DNA of 64,000 nt from Caldicellulosiruptoraceae bacterium PP1 (GTDB lineage Bacteria; Bacillota; Thermoanaerobacteria; Caldicellulosiruptorales; Caldicellulosiruptoraceae), in NCBI GenBank assembly GCA_041320695.1, contig JBGGOQ010000006.1:78626-142625 (forward strand). Direction: 5' to 3'. The stretch's first letter is position 1. Each line of letters starts with the position of its first letter. The notes beneath the pieces are model-generated. The model did no database searches. It saw nothing but the letters and a program-made list of their open reading frames with translations, and was not told the DNA's origin. Both the position numbers and the translations under genes were made by a program. Below are positions 56,228 through 64,000 of this stretch, in pieces.

Positions 56228-56533
56228 TTGTATACTAAAAGTCCTGATATAATTGAAAATGAAATAGAAAATGAAATAATTATATTTGATAATAAAAATA
56301 AAAAATACTATATGCTTAATGAAATAGCAACTATTATATGGAAAAAAATATTTGATATTAGTGAAACTAAAATATTAGCTGAGTATATCTATAATTTAAT
56401 TGATAATAAAGAAAATTTAAATATTAAAAACATTGAAGATGATGTACAAAGTACAATAAATACTTTTATTAAAAATAAACTGTTACTAAAAGAAAAGAAT
56501 GAATTATTAAATATTAGCTCTGAAAATAACTAA
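56228..56533 (+). CDS. PqqD-family leader-recognition protein (RRE)
   Basis: A 101-aa protein with a PqqD-like winged-helix layout: an IIIFDNKNKKYYMLNEIATIIWKKI start (read in pieces), helix 2-3 around AEYIYNLI and a C-terminal helix of the DVQSTINTFIKNKLLL type. PqqD domains bind the precursor leader and deliver it to the radical-SAM enzyme. TTG 56228 is ten bases after AAGGAGG; the TTG at 56219 abuts it. It follows the precursor gene after a 134-base spacer that may hold a relic second precursor. Confidence 0.82.
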   Translation: MYTKSPDIIENEIENEIIIFDNKNKKYYMLNEIATIIWKKIFDISETKILAEYIYNLIDNKENLNIKNIEDDVQSTINTFIKNKLLLKEKNELLNISSENN

Positions 56534-56553
56534 AGGAGAATATAATTAAGAAA

Positions 56554-58257
56554 ATGAAAGCTAAAAAAAGAGATGGGTTTATTAACTTTTATGAAAACGA
56601 ATTTATCTCATCTAAGGTTATGATAATATTGTTTTCAGGATTATCATACATAATAAGCATAATTGTTTACATAAAAGCAGAAATAATAAGAAATATAATT
56701 GATTTTATGGGCAAAAATGATATCCAAAAAAGGATATCTTGGTTATGTACATTAATTATATTAGTTTTTATAATGGAATGTTTATTGAAATATTTGTATA
56801 TTAGGATTAAATATAAAGTAAAATTTGATATACTTCAAATGGCTGAAGAAAAGTTGGTAAAAAGAAATAGTTTATGCCAAAAATGGATAGATACTGAACT
56901 ACAATTAACTGATAAATATAATATAATCAGAGATGAGCTTGAACAAGCAACGGATGAATATTTAAATACTTTTGTTCTTATTTATTCTAATATATTTTCA
57001 TTGCTCACTGGTATTATATACTCATTAAATATTAGTATAAATGTTACAATTGTTATATTAAGTTTATGTGTTGTTTTTCCAATCATAGGTTTTATAATAA
57101 AAGATAAAATAGAAAAAAATCAAATAAATGTAGTTGTTAAAACTGGAAAATTCAAGAATTTGATCATAAATATGATAGAAAATATTGAAGTAATCAGATC
57201 TTTTTTGAATATAAAAAAATTATTACTATATATAGAAAATGAAAACAAAAATCTTCAAAAAGAATACATTAAAAATCAAAAATTATTTTCAATGGTAAAT
57301 TCATTCCAAAACATGGTTAGTTATTCATCAATTGTATTTATAATAATTGCTTCTATGTTTCTAATATACAAAAAAGATATAAATATCGGAGATATCTATG
57401 CTTTATTAACTGTTGCAACAACAATTAATAATAAAGCATTCGTTCTAATTAATAGTTTTAATAGGATTCCTATTATAAAAGGTTTAATGACTCGAATTTT
57501 AAATTATTATAAACTTTCTATTTATGAACCTAAGATTTTTAAAGAAGATATAAAAGAAAATATAGATAAAAATATTTCTATTAAAATTAACGGAATATCT
57601 TACAAATATAAAGACAAAGATGCATATGTACTTGATAATTTTTCAAAAGTATTTACAAAAGGGAAAGTTCATGTTATTACAGGTGAATCAGGATGTGGGA
57701 AGAGTACGTTACTTAAACTGATTGCTAATTTATTACCAATAGAAAAAGGGACAATAGAGGTTTTTGGTTATGATATAAGTATGGTAGATAGAAATAAATT
57801 ATGGGACTATATTGAATATATTCCGCAAAATTTATACTTTATTGATGGGACAATAGAAAAAAATATTACTTTATTTCAGGTGAGTGATAAAGAAAGATTA
57901 AGTAAAGCTTTAAAAAAATCTTGTTTAGAAAAAACTATTGAAAGATACAAAGAAGGAATTAATACTAATATATTATCGGATGGATATCCTCTTTCAACAG
58001 GAGAGAAAAAGAAAGTATGTTTGGCAAGAGCAATATATAATGAAAAACCTATTTGGCTTCTTGATGAAACAATAAATGGTATTGATATTGTTGATACACA
58101 AATTATAGTTAAAAATTTAAAAGACTTAGCAAAAGAAAAGAATTTGACAATAATTATTGTTTCACATAATCAAGATCTGATTAAGATGTGTGATGAAATT
58201 CATCCATTTTTGATTGCCAGAATGGAGGCAGAAAGTAATGTTACAAAAAGTACTTAA
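56554..58257 (+). CDS. ABC half-transporter, peptide exporter type (first)
   Basis: The 567-aa protein has an N-terminal six-span membrane domain (about 18-300) and a C-terminal ATPase (about 338-560). Walker A is GESGCGKST, the signature LSTGEKKKVCLARA has Lys where most have Gln, Walker B is PIWLLDE, and the switch His is in VSHNQ. The D-loop is TINGID rather than the usual SALD. No C39 peptidase domain is fused. It overlaps the second transporter and probably pairs with it as a heterodimer to export the mature peptide. The ribosome site GGAG is 14 bases before ATG, so the start is less certain. Confidence 0.85.
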   Translation: MKAKKRDGFINFYENEFISSKVMIILFSGLSYIISIIVYIKAEIIRNIIDFMGKNDIQKRISWLCTLIILVFIMECLLKYLYIRIKYKVKFDILQMAEEKLVKRNSLCQKWIDTELQLTDKYNIIRDELEQATDEYLNTFVLIYSNIFSLLTGIIYSLNISINVTIVILSLCVVFPIIGFIIKDKIEKNQINVVVKTGKFKNLIINMIENIEVIRSFLNIKKLLLYIENENKNLQKEYIKNQKLFSMVNSFQNMVSYSSIVFIIIASMFLIYKKDINIGDIYALLTVATTINNKAFVLINSFNRIPIIKGLMTRILNYYKLSIYEPKIFKEDIKENIDKNISIKINGISYKYKDKDAYVLDNFSKVFTKGKVHVITGESGCGKSTLLKLIANLLPIEKGTIEVFGYDISMVDRNKLWDYIEYIPQNLYFIDGTIEKNITLFQVSDKERLSKALKKSCLEKTIERYKEGINTNILSDGYPLSTGEKKKVCLARAIYNEKPIWLLDETINGIDIVDTQIIVKNLKDLAKEKNLTIIIVSHNQDLIKMCDEIHPFLIARMEAESNVTKST

Positions 58258-59956
58258 TGAATTAAAATACTTGTACAGCAGGTATTATAATGATTCAAGT
58301 TTAAGAATGACACTTTTTGTTTATACTTTACTTTATATATTTGTCTATTGGATGGGTACTTACCTTTATTCTTTTTTTAGTAAAATTTTAATGGATAATT
58401 TACACCTGAGAAATACAGAAAAAATGATGATGTTATCTTCATTATGGATTTTAATAATAATAATTATGACTTTATTATTGTATATATTTCCTATTTATTC
58501 AATAAAATCAAATTATAAGGTATATTATATTTTATTATCAAAAATATTTATTAAACTTATTAAAACACCATTTAATGTATACATCTCAGTATTTTCGAAT
58601 ATTACAGACATACTTCAACGTATGATAAACGATTTAAACAATATTATAAATGCAAGTTTTAGAATTGTTAATTCAATTACAGGTATTGTTATATTGTTAT
58701 TTGTAACTATTTGGGGACTTATTATTTCTCCATTTGTAATGATTTTTTTAATTATATGCTCAATATTCCAAATATCAGTTGAAAATATTTTAAATAATAA
58801 AATTGAAAGTAGTATTTCAAATCAAAGAAACTTACAAACAGATACTTTTCAATTATTATATAATTTAATTATTAATACTGAAACACTTCTTATTAATAAA
58901 GCTTATTTTAAATTATTTGAATTATATAAAGAAAAAAGAAGAGAATTGTGGAATGTAAATAAAAATATTGAACTAATATATTTTAAAAAAGATGTGGCTA
59001 TTAACTTTATTAGTTTATTTGTTGATGTGGGAATTTTGGTCATTTTGTATTTTTTAGGTATCAAAAATTTTATATCAATATTTTTAGCTAGTATGTTTCT
59101 TTTTAACGTGTGGAAAAATTCATTTAGTTCTTTTAGTAATCTATTATTAATTCTTTCTCAAACAAAACCTTTTTTAAGAAGATTAGATAACTTAATGAGT
59201 TATTCTTTTGAAGATTATGATAAATTAGATGTATTTTTTATAAATGGGAAAGAGAAAAATGATAATATTATTGAAATGGAAAAAGTTTATTTTGAAATTG
59301 GAGAAAGAGAAATTTTGAAAAATGTTAATCTATGCATAAAAAAAGACGAAAAAATAGCTATAATTGGAAAAAATGGCAGTGGAAAAACAACTTTATTAAG
59401 ATGTATGATGGGTTTAAATACACCAACAAGTGGAAAAATAAGATTAAATGGTATAGAACCTCTTAAGATTCCAGTAGAAGAAAGAATAAAGTTATTGAGC
59501 TATATACCTGCTCAACCACAGTTATTTGCTCTTACAATAAAAGAGAACATTAATTTGGGTTGCAATAATGATATTGACGATAATAAATTAAATGAATTAT
59601 TTGATAATATGTATTTGAGAGATTGGATTTTAACTCTTACAAATGGAATAGATAGCGATTTAAATGTTAATGCACAAAACATTTCTGGTGGTCAAGCACA
59701 GAGACTTTCAATTATAAGAGCTTTGATTGAAGATAGAATTATAGTATTTGCTGATGAGCCTGCATCGATGTTAGATGAAAGTATGTCTCAAAAAGTTTTT
59801 GATTTTATTATTGAAAAAAGTAATACATTTGTTTATGTGACACACAAAATAGAACAAGTTATGAAGGCTGATAAGATTATATTAGTAAACAATGGTGAAG
59901 TAAGTATTTTAAACAAAGATAATGATTTAATAAACTATTTAAATACGATTGATTAA
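58238..59956 (+). CDS. ABC half-transporter, peptide exporter type (second)
   Basis: The 572-aa protein has a six-span N-terminal domain (about 18-310) and a C-terminal ATPase. Walker A is GKNGSGKTT, the Q-loop IPAQPQLF, the signature ISGGQAQR, Walker B IIVFADE followed by the D-loop SMLDE, and the switch His is in VTHKIE. ATG 58238 follows GGAGG by nine bases and lies inside the end of the first transporter gene, so translation is coupled. The two ATPases are clearly different, as in heterodimeric exporters. Substrate is inferred to be the cluster's peptide. Confidence 0.87.
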   Translation: MLQKVLNELKYLYSRYYNDSSLRMTLFVYTLLYIFVYWMGTYLYSFFSKILMDNLHLRNTEKMMMLSSLWILIIIIMTLLLYIFPIYSIKSNYKVYYILLSKIFIKLIKTPFNVYISVFSNITDILQRMINDLNNIINASFRIVNSITGIVILLFVTIWGLIISPFVMIFLIICSIFQISVENILNNKIESSISNQRNLQTDTFQLLYNLIINTETLLINKAYFKLFELYKEKRRELWNVNKNIELIYFKKDVAINFISLFVDVGILVILYFLGIKNFISIFLASMFLFNVWKNSFSSFSNLLLILSQTKPFLRRLDNLMSYSFEDYDKLDVFFINGKEKNDNIIEMEKVYFEIGEREILKNVNLCIKKDEKIAIIGKNGSGKTTLLRCMMGLNTPTSGKIRLNGIEPLKIPVEERIKLLSYIPAQPQLFALTIKENINLGCNNDIDDNKLNELFDNMYLRDWILTLTNGIDSDLNVNAQNISGGQAQRLSIIRALIEDRIIVFADEPASMLDESMSQKVFDFIIEKSNTFVYVTHKIEQVMKADKIILVNNGEVSILNKDNDLINYLNTID

Positions 59957-59994
59957 TATTTACTTTTGTATTGCATTGGAAGGTGAAAAATGAA

Positions 59995-60336
59995 ATGGGT
60001 ATTTCTACATTAGAACTCCATAAAAAAGCATATTATATTATTCAGAATAAAAAATATTTCTCTAATAAGGTTATCAAGGTTAAGGTAAGAGGATATAGTA
60101 TGTTGCCTTCTTTAAAAGATGGAGATATGGTATATGTTCAAATTACTAATGATTTTAATTTAAATGATATTGTTCTTTCAATAGTAGGTGAAAAATTAAT
60201 AATACATCGAATAATTGATATTAACGGTAATACAATTACAATGAAAGGTGATAATACAGCACCTGAAAATTTTGAAATCATTATTAGAGATAATATAATT
60301 GGAAAAGTTTTTGAAATTAATAAAAGAAATTTTTAA
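59995..60336 (+). CDS. Soluble S24/S26-type (signal-peptidase-like) serine peptidase
   Basis: A 113-aa protein with the catalytic Ser region KVRGYSMLPSLKDGDMVYV (about 33-51), then LIIHRIIDING, and TMKGDN, the S24/S26 boxes. A His is found where Lys stands in bacterial LepB, as in SipW/ER-type signal peptidases. There is no membrane segment, so it is not a normal secretory signal peptidase. Small S24/S26 proteins of this kind occur in RiPP loci, and leader removal is the likely job. ATG 59995 has GGAAGGTGA eight bases upstream. Confidence 0.78.
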   Translation: MGISTLELHKKAYYIIQNKKYFSNKVIKVKVRGYSMLPSLKDGDMVYVQITNDFNLNDIVLSIVGEKLIIHRIIDINGNTITMKGDNTAPENFEIIIRDNIIGKVFEINKRNF

Positions 60337-60389
60337 ATATTGTAATACTAATAATTATTTAAATAATAAGAAATGATAGGGTGAATAAT

Positions 60390-61208
60390 GTGAATAAAGT
60401 ATATACTGAATTAACATTAAATGTAGAAAATAAAGTGGTGATTGAGTCAGATGAATATTTTGGACTTTTGATAAGAAATTTATATCCTATCAATTTAAGT
60501 AGATTTATTGAAAAGCCTATGAAAATTGACATTAAAATCGAATATGATGATGAAAATAAAATTATTTTTAATATATTATATAATAACAAATATATTTTTT
60601 ATTCTTCACTTGATACTTTTTATTATAATTTATTATCCATTTTAGAAGATTATTGTACAAATTTACATAATGGAATAGCTATGCATGGTAGTGGTATAGT
60701 TTTTAATAATTATGCTTATTTATTTTGCCAATCAAGAAAGAGGGGAAAATCAACATTAGTTTGTGATTTACTTAGTGATTTAAATTGCTTATTTTTATCA
60801 GATGATGTGCTTTTTTTTAGAAACGAATACGTTTGTGGTTTAACTAATCCTATACGTTTAAGAAAAGTTAATATAGAGAATGTTAAAAAAAATGGAAGAA
60901 TATGTTGTGAAACACTGGGAGAAGAGAAAATTTTTATTTATATTCCCGATAATAACTTCAATTATACTTATAGAGCTGTAGATAAGATTTTTTTTATCGA
61001 ATATGATATCAACATAAATAATGAATGCATAAAACTTATGCCAACGAATTCTTTTTTTAATCTTATCAAGAATGTTAGAAAAAAAATAAATATGGAATAC
61101 TTATATAAATGGGCATCAAATTTTCTAAAAGATCATGAAAGTTATGTAATAAAATATAATAACATAAATTATGCTAGAGAAATAATTAGCAAGCTTATAA
61201 ATAATTAA
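60390..61208 (+). CDS. HPr-kinase-like protein (HprK C-terminal fold)
   Basis: The 272-aa protein has the sequence pattern of HprK-type P-loop kinases found in RiPP clusters: GIAMHGSGIVF (His about 99), a P-loop position CQSRKRGKST (113-122) and LFLSDDVLFF (about 135-144) with paired Asp. The P-loop lacks the first glycine and small residue of the usual GxSGxGKS(T), having CQSRKRGKS. In lasso peptide systems related kinases phosphorylate the peptide. Whether this one is active is open. GTG 60390 follows AGGGTGA. It is co-directional with the rest of the cluster. Confidence 0.75.
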   Translation: MNKVYTELTLNVENKVVIESDEYFGLLIRNLYPINLSRFIEKPMKIDIKIEYDDENKIIFNILYNNKYIFYSSLDTFYYNLLSILEDYCTNLHNGIAMHGSGIVFNNYAYLFCQSRKRGKSTLVCDLLSDLNCLFLSDDVLFFRNEYVCGLTNPIRLRKVNIENVKKNGRICCETLGEEKIFIYIPDNNFNYTYRAVDKIFFIEYDININNECIKLMPTNSFFNLIKNVRKKINMEYLYKWASNFLKDHESYVIKYNNINYAREIISKLINN

Positions 61209-61314
61209 ATGTTTTAAAAAATATTATAAATGGAATTAATAATTATAATATAATATATAATTTATAAAATTATAACAACTATGTTAGATGAAGGGAGGTT
61301 TATTCTGCATCATT

Positions 61315-62997
61315 ATGCCATCAATATCAAAGCAATTATATATTTTTATCAATTCTTTTATAAAAGAAAAAGAGTTATTGGAAAAATTTATATTTGAAAA
61401 CAGTTTAGGAATGATACTAGTTGATTTTATAAAAAATATAAATAAATTATCATATTTTAAAGCATTAAAATTAATAAATAATCAAAAAATTATTAATGAA
61501 CTTTTACTATCTGAATATAAGAATTTAAATAAAATTGCCAAAGAGAATGATATCAAATTAGTATTCCTTAAAGGTTTAGTAGAAGCATATGATTTATATC
61601 ATAAGCCAGAAGTCAGACGTGTAAGTGATATTGACGTATTGATTGATATAGAAGATTTAGAAAAATTTATTTTAATTTTGAGTAGAAATAATTATAAGTA
61701 TGTAGATAATAAACAAACTATAAATACTGATTATTTAAAGGAAAAAAATATAGATATATTATCAATGAAAGGAAATGCTCATATACCAGCAATTTATAAA
61801 GAAATTGTGGATGAACATTTACATAAATATAATATTCAAATAGATGTTCATGTTAGACTATCTCATAGTTATGAAGATGAAAAGAAATATATCAAAGAAG
61901 TATTAAATAGAGCAGGAAATTTTAATCTTGAAGGTGAAGAACTGAAGATATTAGAAATACATGATAGAATGCTTCATTTGCTTTATCATTTTGTAAAGGA
62001 ATTTGCAGTAGTAGCATTAGATCAGATGTTACATGATGGAAAAGTCCCTAAATTAAGATTATGGCTATTGCATGATGTTGCATTATTGATAGAAAAGTAT
62101 AATTACAAAATAGATTGGGAAGAAATAATTAAAAGAGCAAAAGACTGGGGAGTTATTGGCGAAGTATTATTTTCACTCAAATTAATTGATAGTATATATC
62201 CTAATAGAGTACCTGAAAATGTTGTTAATAAATTAGAACGTATATATGAAAGTATTGAGATTAAAGAAGGGTCAGGTATAAGAAAATTAATATTCAAAGA
62301 ACTTACAAAATATGAACCAGCAACACTTATATTTTCAAATTTATTTGATATTGTATCACTCATAATTTCAAAATTAAGAAAAGGTTCAACATTAGAATGC
62401 AATTATGGGATAGATAGTGAAACAGAATTTGTTAAACTGAGTAATTATAGAATACATTTTAACGAAAAAGATGAAGATAATTTTAAAATCGAAAAAGTTC
62501 CATCTGATTTTTATGCAATGGTAGGAGCAAATTGGGATGATAAAAATTTAATATTGAAAATAAATGTATATGATGAATTTATTAAATTTAACAATAGTCG
62601 AAAGATATCTAATATTTTTATAGCAATAGGTGAATGCTGCGTTAAAAGTAAAGATGGTGAAGAGAAACCATATATCAGAAGAATTACTTTTGAGCCAGTT
62701 AACTCAAATGGAAAAATAAAAATATTGATGTGGAATACTATTAATTGGAAGGTAGAATTTTATGATGAGAGTAATTATGATCTTAAATGTTTTAAAGATG
62801 GATATTTATTGGAGATAAAAATACCTTGGAGTTTTCTTAAGATCGAAGCCAAACCAGAAAAAAGTATACTTTTTAGAATAGAAGTACAAAGATATAAAGA
62901 GGGACTTTCAATTATTGAAAAGCTAAGTTCAATAGGATATTATGACCCTATACGCGAGCCTACTTACATGAATGAATTAAAGCTTAGCAAATGGTAG
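61315..62997 (+). CDS. NTP_transf_5-like nucleotidyltransferase with C-terminal CBM9-like domain
   Basis: Residues about 1-350 match the NTP_transf_5 family: LVFLKGLVEAYDLY (about 82-95) and the two-carboxylate motif VRRVSDIDVLID, then an IQIDVHVRL strand and an HRM-like helix LEIHDRMLHLLYHFV. Residues about 375-560 form a separate beta-rich region with YAMVGANWDDKNLILKI, a YIRRITFEPV segment and YLLEIKIPWSFL, resembling family 9 carbohydrate-binding domains. The fusion is unusual in a peptide cluster. The start is uncertain: GGGAGG at 61293-61298 is 16 bases before ATG 61315, and the earlier ATG 61288 precedes that site. Activity on a peptide or cofactor is inferred. Confidence 0.7.
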   Translation: MPSISKQLYIFINSFIKEKELLEKFIFENSLGMILVDFIKNINKLSYFKALKLINNQKIINELLLSEYKNLNKIAKENDIKLVFLKGLVEAYDLYHKPEVRRVSDIDVLIDIEDLEKFILILSRNNYKYVDNKQTINTDYLKEKNIDILSMKGNAHIPAIYKEIVDEHLHKYNIQIDVHVRLSHSYEDEKKYIKEVLNRAGNFNLEGEELKILEIHDRMLHLLYHFVKEFAVVALDQMLHDGKVPKLRLWLLHDVALLIEKYNYKIDWEEIIKRAKDWGVIGEVLFSLKLIDSIYPNRVPENVVNKLERIYESIEIKEGSGIRKLIFKELTKYEPATLIFSNLFDIVSLIISKLRKGSTLECNYGIDSETEFVKLSNYRIHFNEKDEDNFKIEKVPSDFYAMVGANWDDKNLILKINVYDEFIKFNNSRKISNIFIAIGECCVKSKDGEEKPYIRRITFEPVNSNGKIKILMWNTINWKVEFYDESNYDLKCFKDGYLLEIKIPWSFLKIEAKPEKSILFRIEVQRYKEGLSIIEKLSSIGYYDPIREPTYMNELKLSKW

Positions 62998-63029
62998 TAA
63001 AATTTCTTATAATATGGAGGAATTAAATT

Positions 63030-63617
63030 ATGCAATTTGGGTTATCAATTATTGCTGGAATTGGTATAACCATATTTGTATTAATTATCATTGTTCTTTC
63101 GATTTTATCAATTTTTGTTAAAGGGATTTTTGCTATTTTCTCATCTATGATTTTTATAGCTTTCTTTATTTTATTAGTACCAGTTCTAATATTTCTGATT
63201 TTTTTATTTATTTACTCTTCAAAACCAACATATAAAAAACTTTATGAAGATGATACTTTAATAGCAAAACATTCACAAAAAACTATGTGCATAGGTAGAT
63301 TTCAAAAATCACCAACATTCAAATTTTCAAAGTTTTATGGAATTGAAACATTATATACAATTGAGGCAAAAGAAACCAGTAAAATCAAGATAGAATATAC
63401 ATTTGAAGTAGCAAAAGGAAAATTAAAATTAGTAGTAGTATTACCTGATAAAAGCGTAGTTAATATTATTGAAGGTTCAGCAAAAGGATACAAAGATATT
63501 TTTATACCACAAGGCAAAAGCGATATAAGAATTGTAGCTTTTGATGCAACTGGGGAAATTGATGTAAAAATTAATGAAAGTCAAGAAGGAGAAAAAGCTG
63601 AAATAACAAAATATTGA
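63030..63617 (+). CDS. Membrane protein with C-terminal beta-rich domain (unknown)
   Basis: The 195-aa protein has two long hydrophobic segments (about 4-30 and 33-65), then a soluble domain (about 70-195). That domain has alternating strands (TLYTIEAKETSKIKIEYTF, read in pieces) and a KSDIRIVAFDATGEIDVKI end. No known motif is seen. GGAGG precedes ATG at normal spacing. The position at the cluster end makes immunity or anchoring of the peptide machinery possible, but this is a guess. Confidence 0.65.
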   Translation: MQFGLSIIAGIGITIFVLIIIVLSILSIFVKGIFAIFSSMIFIAFFILLVPVLIFLIFLFIYSSKPTYKKLYEDDTLIAKHSQKTMCIGRFQKSPTFKFSKFYGIETLYTIEAKETSKIKIEYTFEVAKGKLKLVVVLPDKSVVNIIEGSAKGYKDIFIPQGKSDIRIVAFDATGEIDVKINESQEGEKAEITKY

Positions 63618-63687
63618 AATATTACGAATAATGGATATAATTAGTGTATAGTTAGATTTATTGCTTGCAAAAATGGAGGCAAGTTAA

Positions 63688-63855
63688 ATGTATTACATTA
63701 TATTAGCTTTTTCAATACTTTTAATAATTTATTGTATAATTAAACAAAAGGGAAATAATAAAAAAGATATAATAAAATTCTACTTAACAAAACTTATTAC
63801 AATAATAATTTTATTAATTTTATTAACAATTTTATATGATAATTTAAAAATATAA
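63688..63855 (+). CDS. Small membrane protein (55 aa)
   Basis: ATG 63688 follows ATGGAGG (63673-63679) by eight bases. The protein has two hydrophobic segments (residues 2-18 and 36-51) around a Lys/Asn-rich loop (KQKGNNKKD). Small two-span cationic proteins at the end of bacteriocin-type loci are often immunity proteins; here this is only a positional inference. Confidence 0.6.
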   Translation: MYYIILAFSILLIIYCIIKQKGNNKKDIIKFYLTKLITIIILLILLTILYDNLKI

Positions 63856-64000
63856 TTTTGTAGGATATTTTTATAATTATTTCATAATCCAATTAAATCA
63901 AACTATTAATTTAAATAAGACAAACGGTATAATGTCAAGGGGGTTTTTGAAAAAATTTATTAGATAATAAGGGTAAAAAAGGCAATAGAATACCGAACTG
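63856..64000. other. Right-edge intergenic sequence, nothing recognisable
   Basis: AT-rich sequence to the window end. A TATAAT at about 63930 with a weak -35 box and a following AAGGGGG could start another transcript, but the only frame behind it ends after 11 codons. Confidence 0.35.

Overview
The window is an AT-rich (roughly 30 % G+C by eye) chromosomal segment of a low-G+C Firmicute, most likely an anaerobic, endospore-forming member of the Clostridia. The signs are a SleB-type cortex hydrolase, a YtfJ/GerW-like protein, the HrcA/CIRCE heat-shock operon, T-box and lysine riboswitch leaders, ECF transporter genes, frequent TTG starts behind strong GGAGG/GGTG sites, and a diaminopimelate branch. 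I cannot name the species from the sequence alone.

Positions 1-3300 hold the end of an unidentified gene and then a Fur-boxed ferrous-iron operon (feoA, feoB, a 54-aa eight-cysteine protein, fur). 3300-9080 holds cell-wall and spore genes (a small CBM25-like protein, sleB, a D,D-carboxypeptidase), tRNA-Pro, a glycosyltransferase, a RluA-type pseudouridine synthase and a CapA-like protein. 9100-23200 is a housekeeping run: lepA, hemW, CIRCE-hrcA-grpE-dnaK, dnaJ, prmA, rsmE, a cysteine desulfurase beside thiI, an RsuA/RluB-type pseudouridine synthase, an M29 aminopeptidase and a holin-like protein. 23200-33300 has ecfA-ecfA'-ecfT-truA, tRNA-Val, lysA, an M50 protease, trpS, scpAB, a DUF2953-like protein, ytfJ and a degenerate M23-like membrane protein.

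33300-48010 carries a CHASE4-like/HD-GYP sensor, an AlbA_2/ATPase gene broken by an in-frame TGA, a TPR protein, T-box-thrS, a glycerol-1-phosphate dehydrogenase-like gene, a solitary cheB, a polar amino-acid ABC transporter, an EamA permease and a beta-CASP nuclease with a duplicated C-terminal domain. 48050-51560 is a minus-strand lysine/DAP operon (asd, dapA, dapB, a free-standing double ACT protein) behind a lysine riboswitch. An intact IS1634-family element follows at about 51600-53582. A promoter-like sequence of the asd operon is repeated on its far side.

From about 53930 to the end lies the most unusual region, a radical-SAM peptide-modification (RiPP) locus. It contains a SPASM maturase with all canonical cysteines, a previously unlisted 42-aa precursor ending in a C-x2-C-x3-C-x2-C core, a PqqD-like recognition protein, two different ABC half-transporters, a soluble S24/S26-type peptidase, an HPr-kinase-like protein with an altered P-loop, a large NTP_transf_5-like protein with a CBM9-like C-terminal domain, and two small membrane proteins that could give immunity. 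The expected flow is recognition of the leader by the PqqD protein, radical modification of the cysteine-rich core, possible nucleotide-dependent tailoring, leader cleavage and export. The set resembles lasso-peptide accessory genes assembled around a radical-SAM enzyme instead of a lasso cyclase. I saw no CRISPR array, rRNA gene or prophage module.
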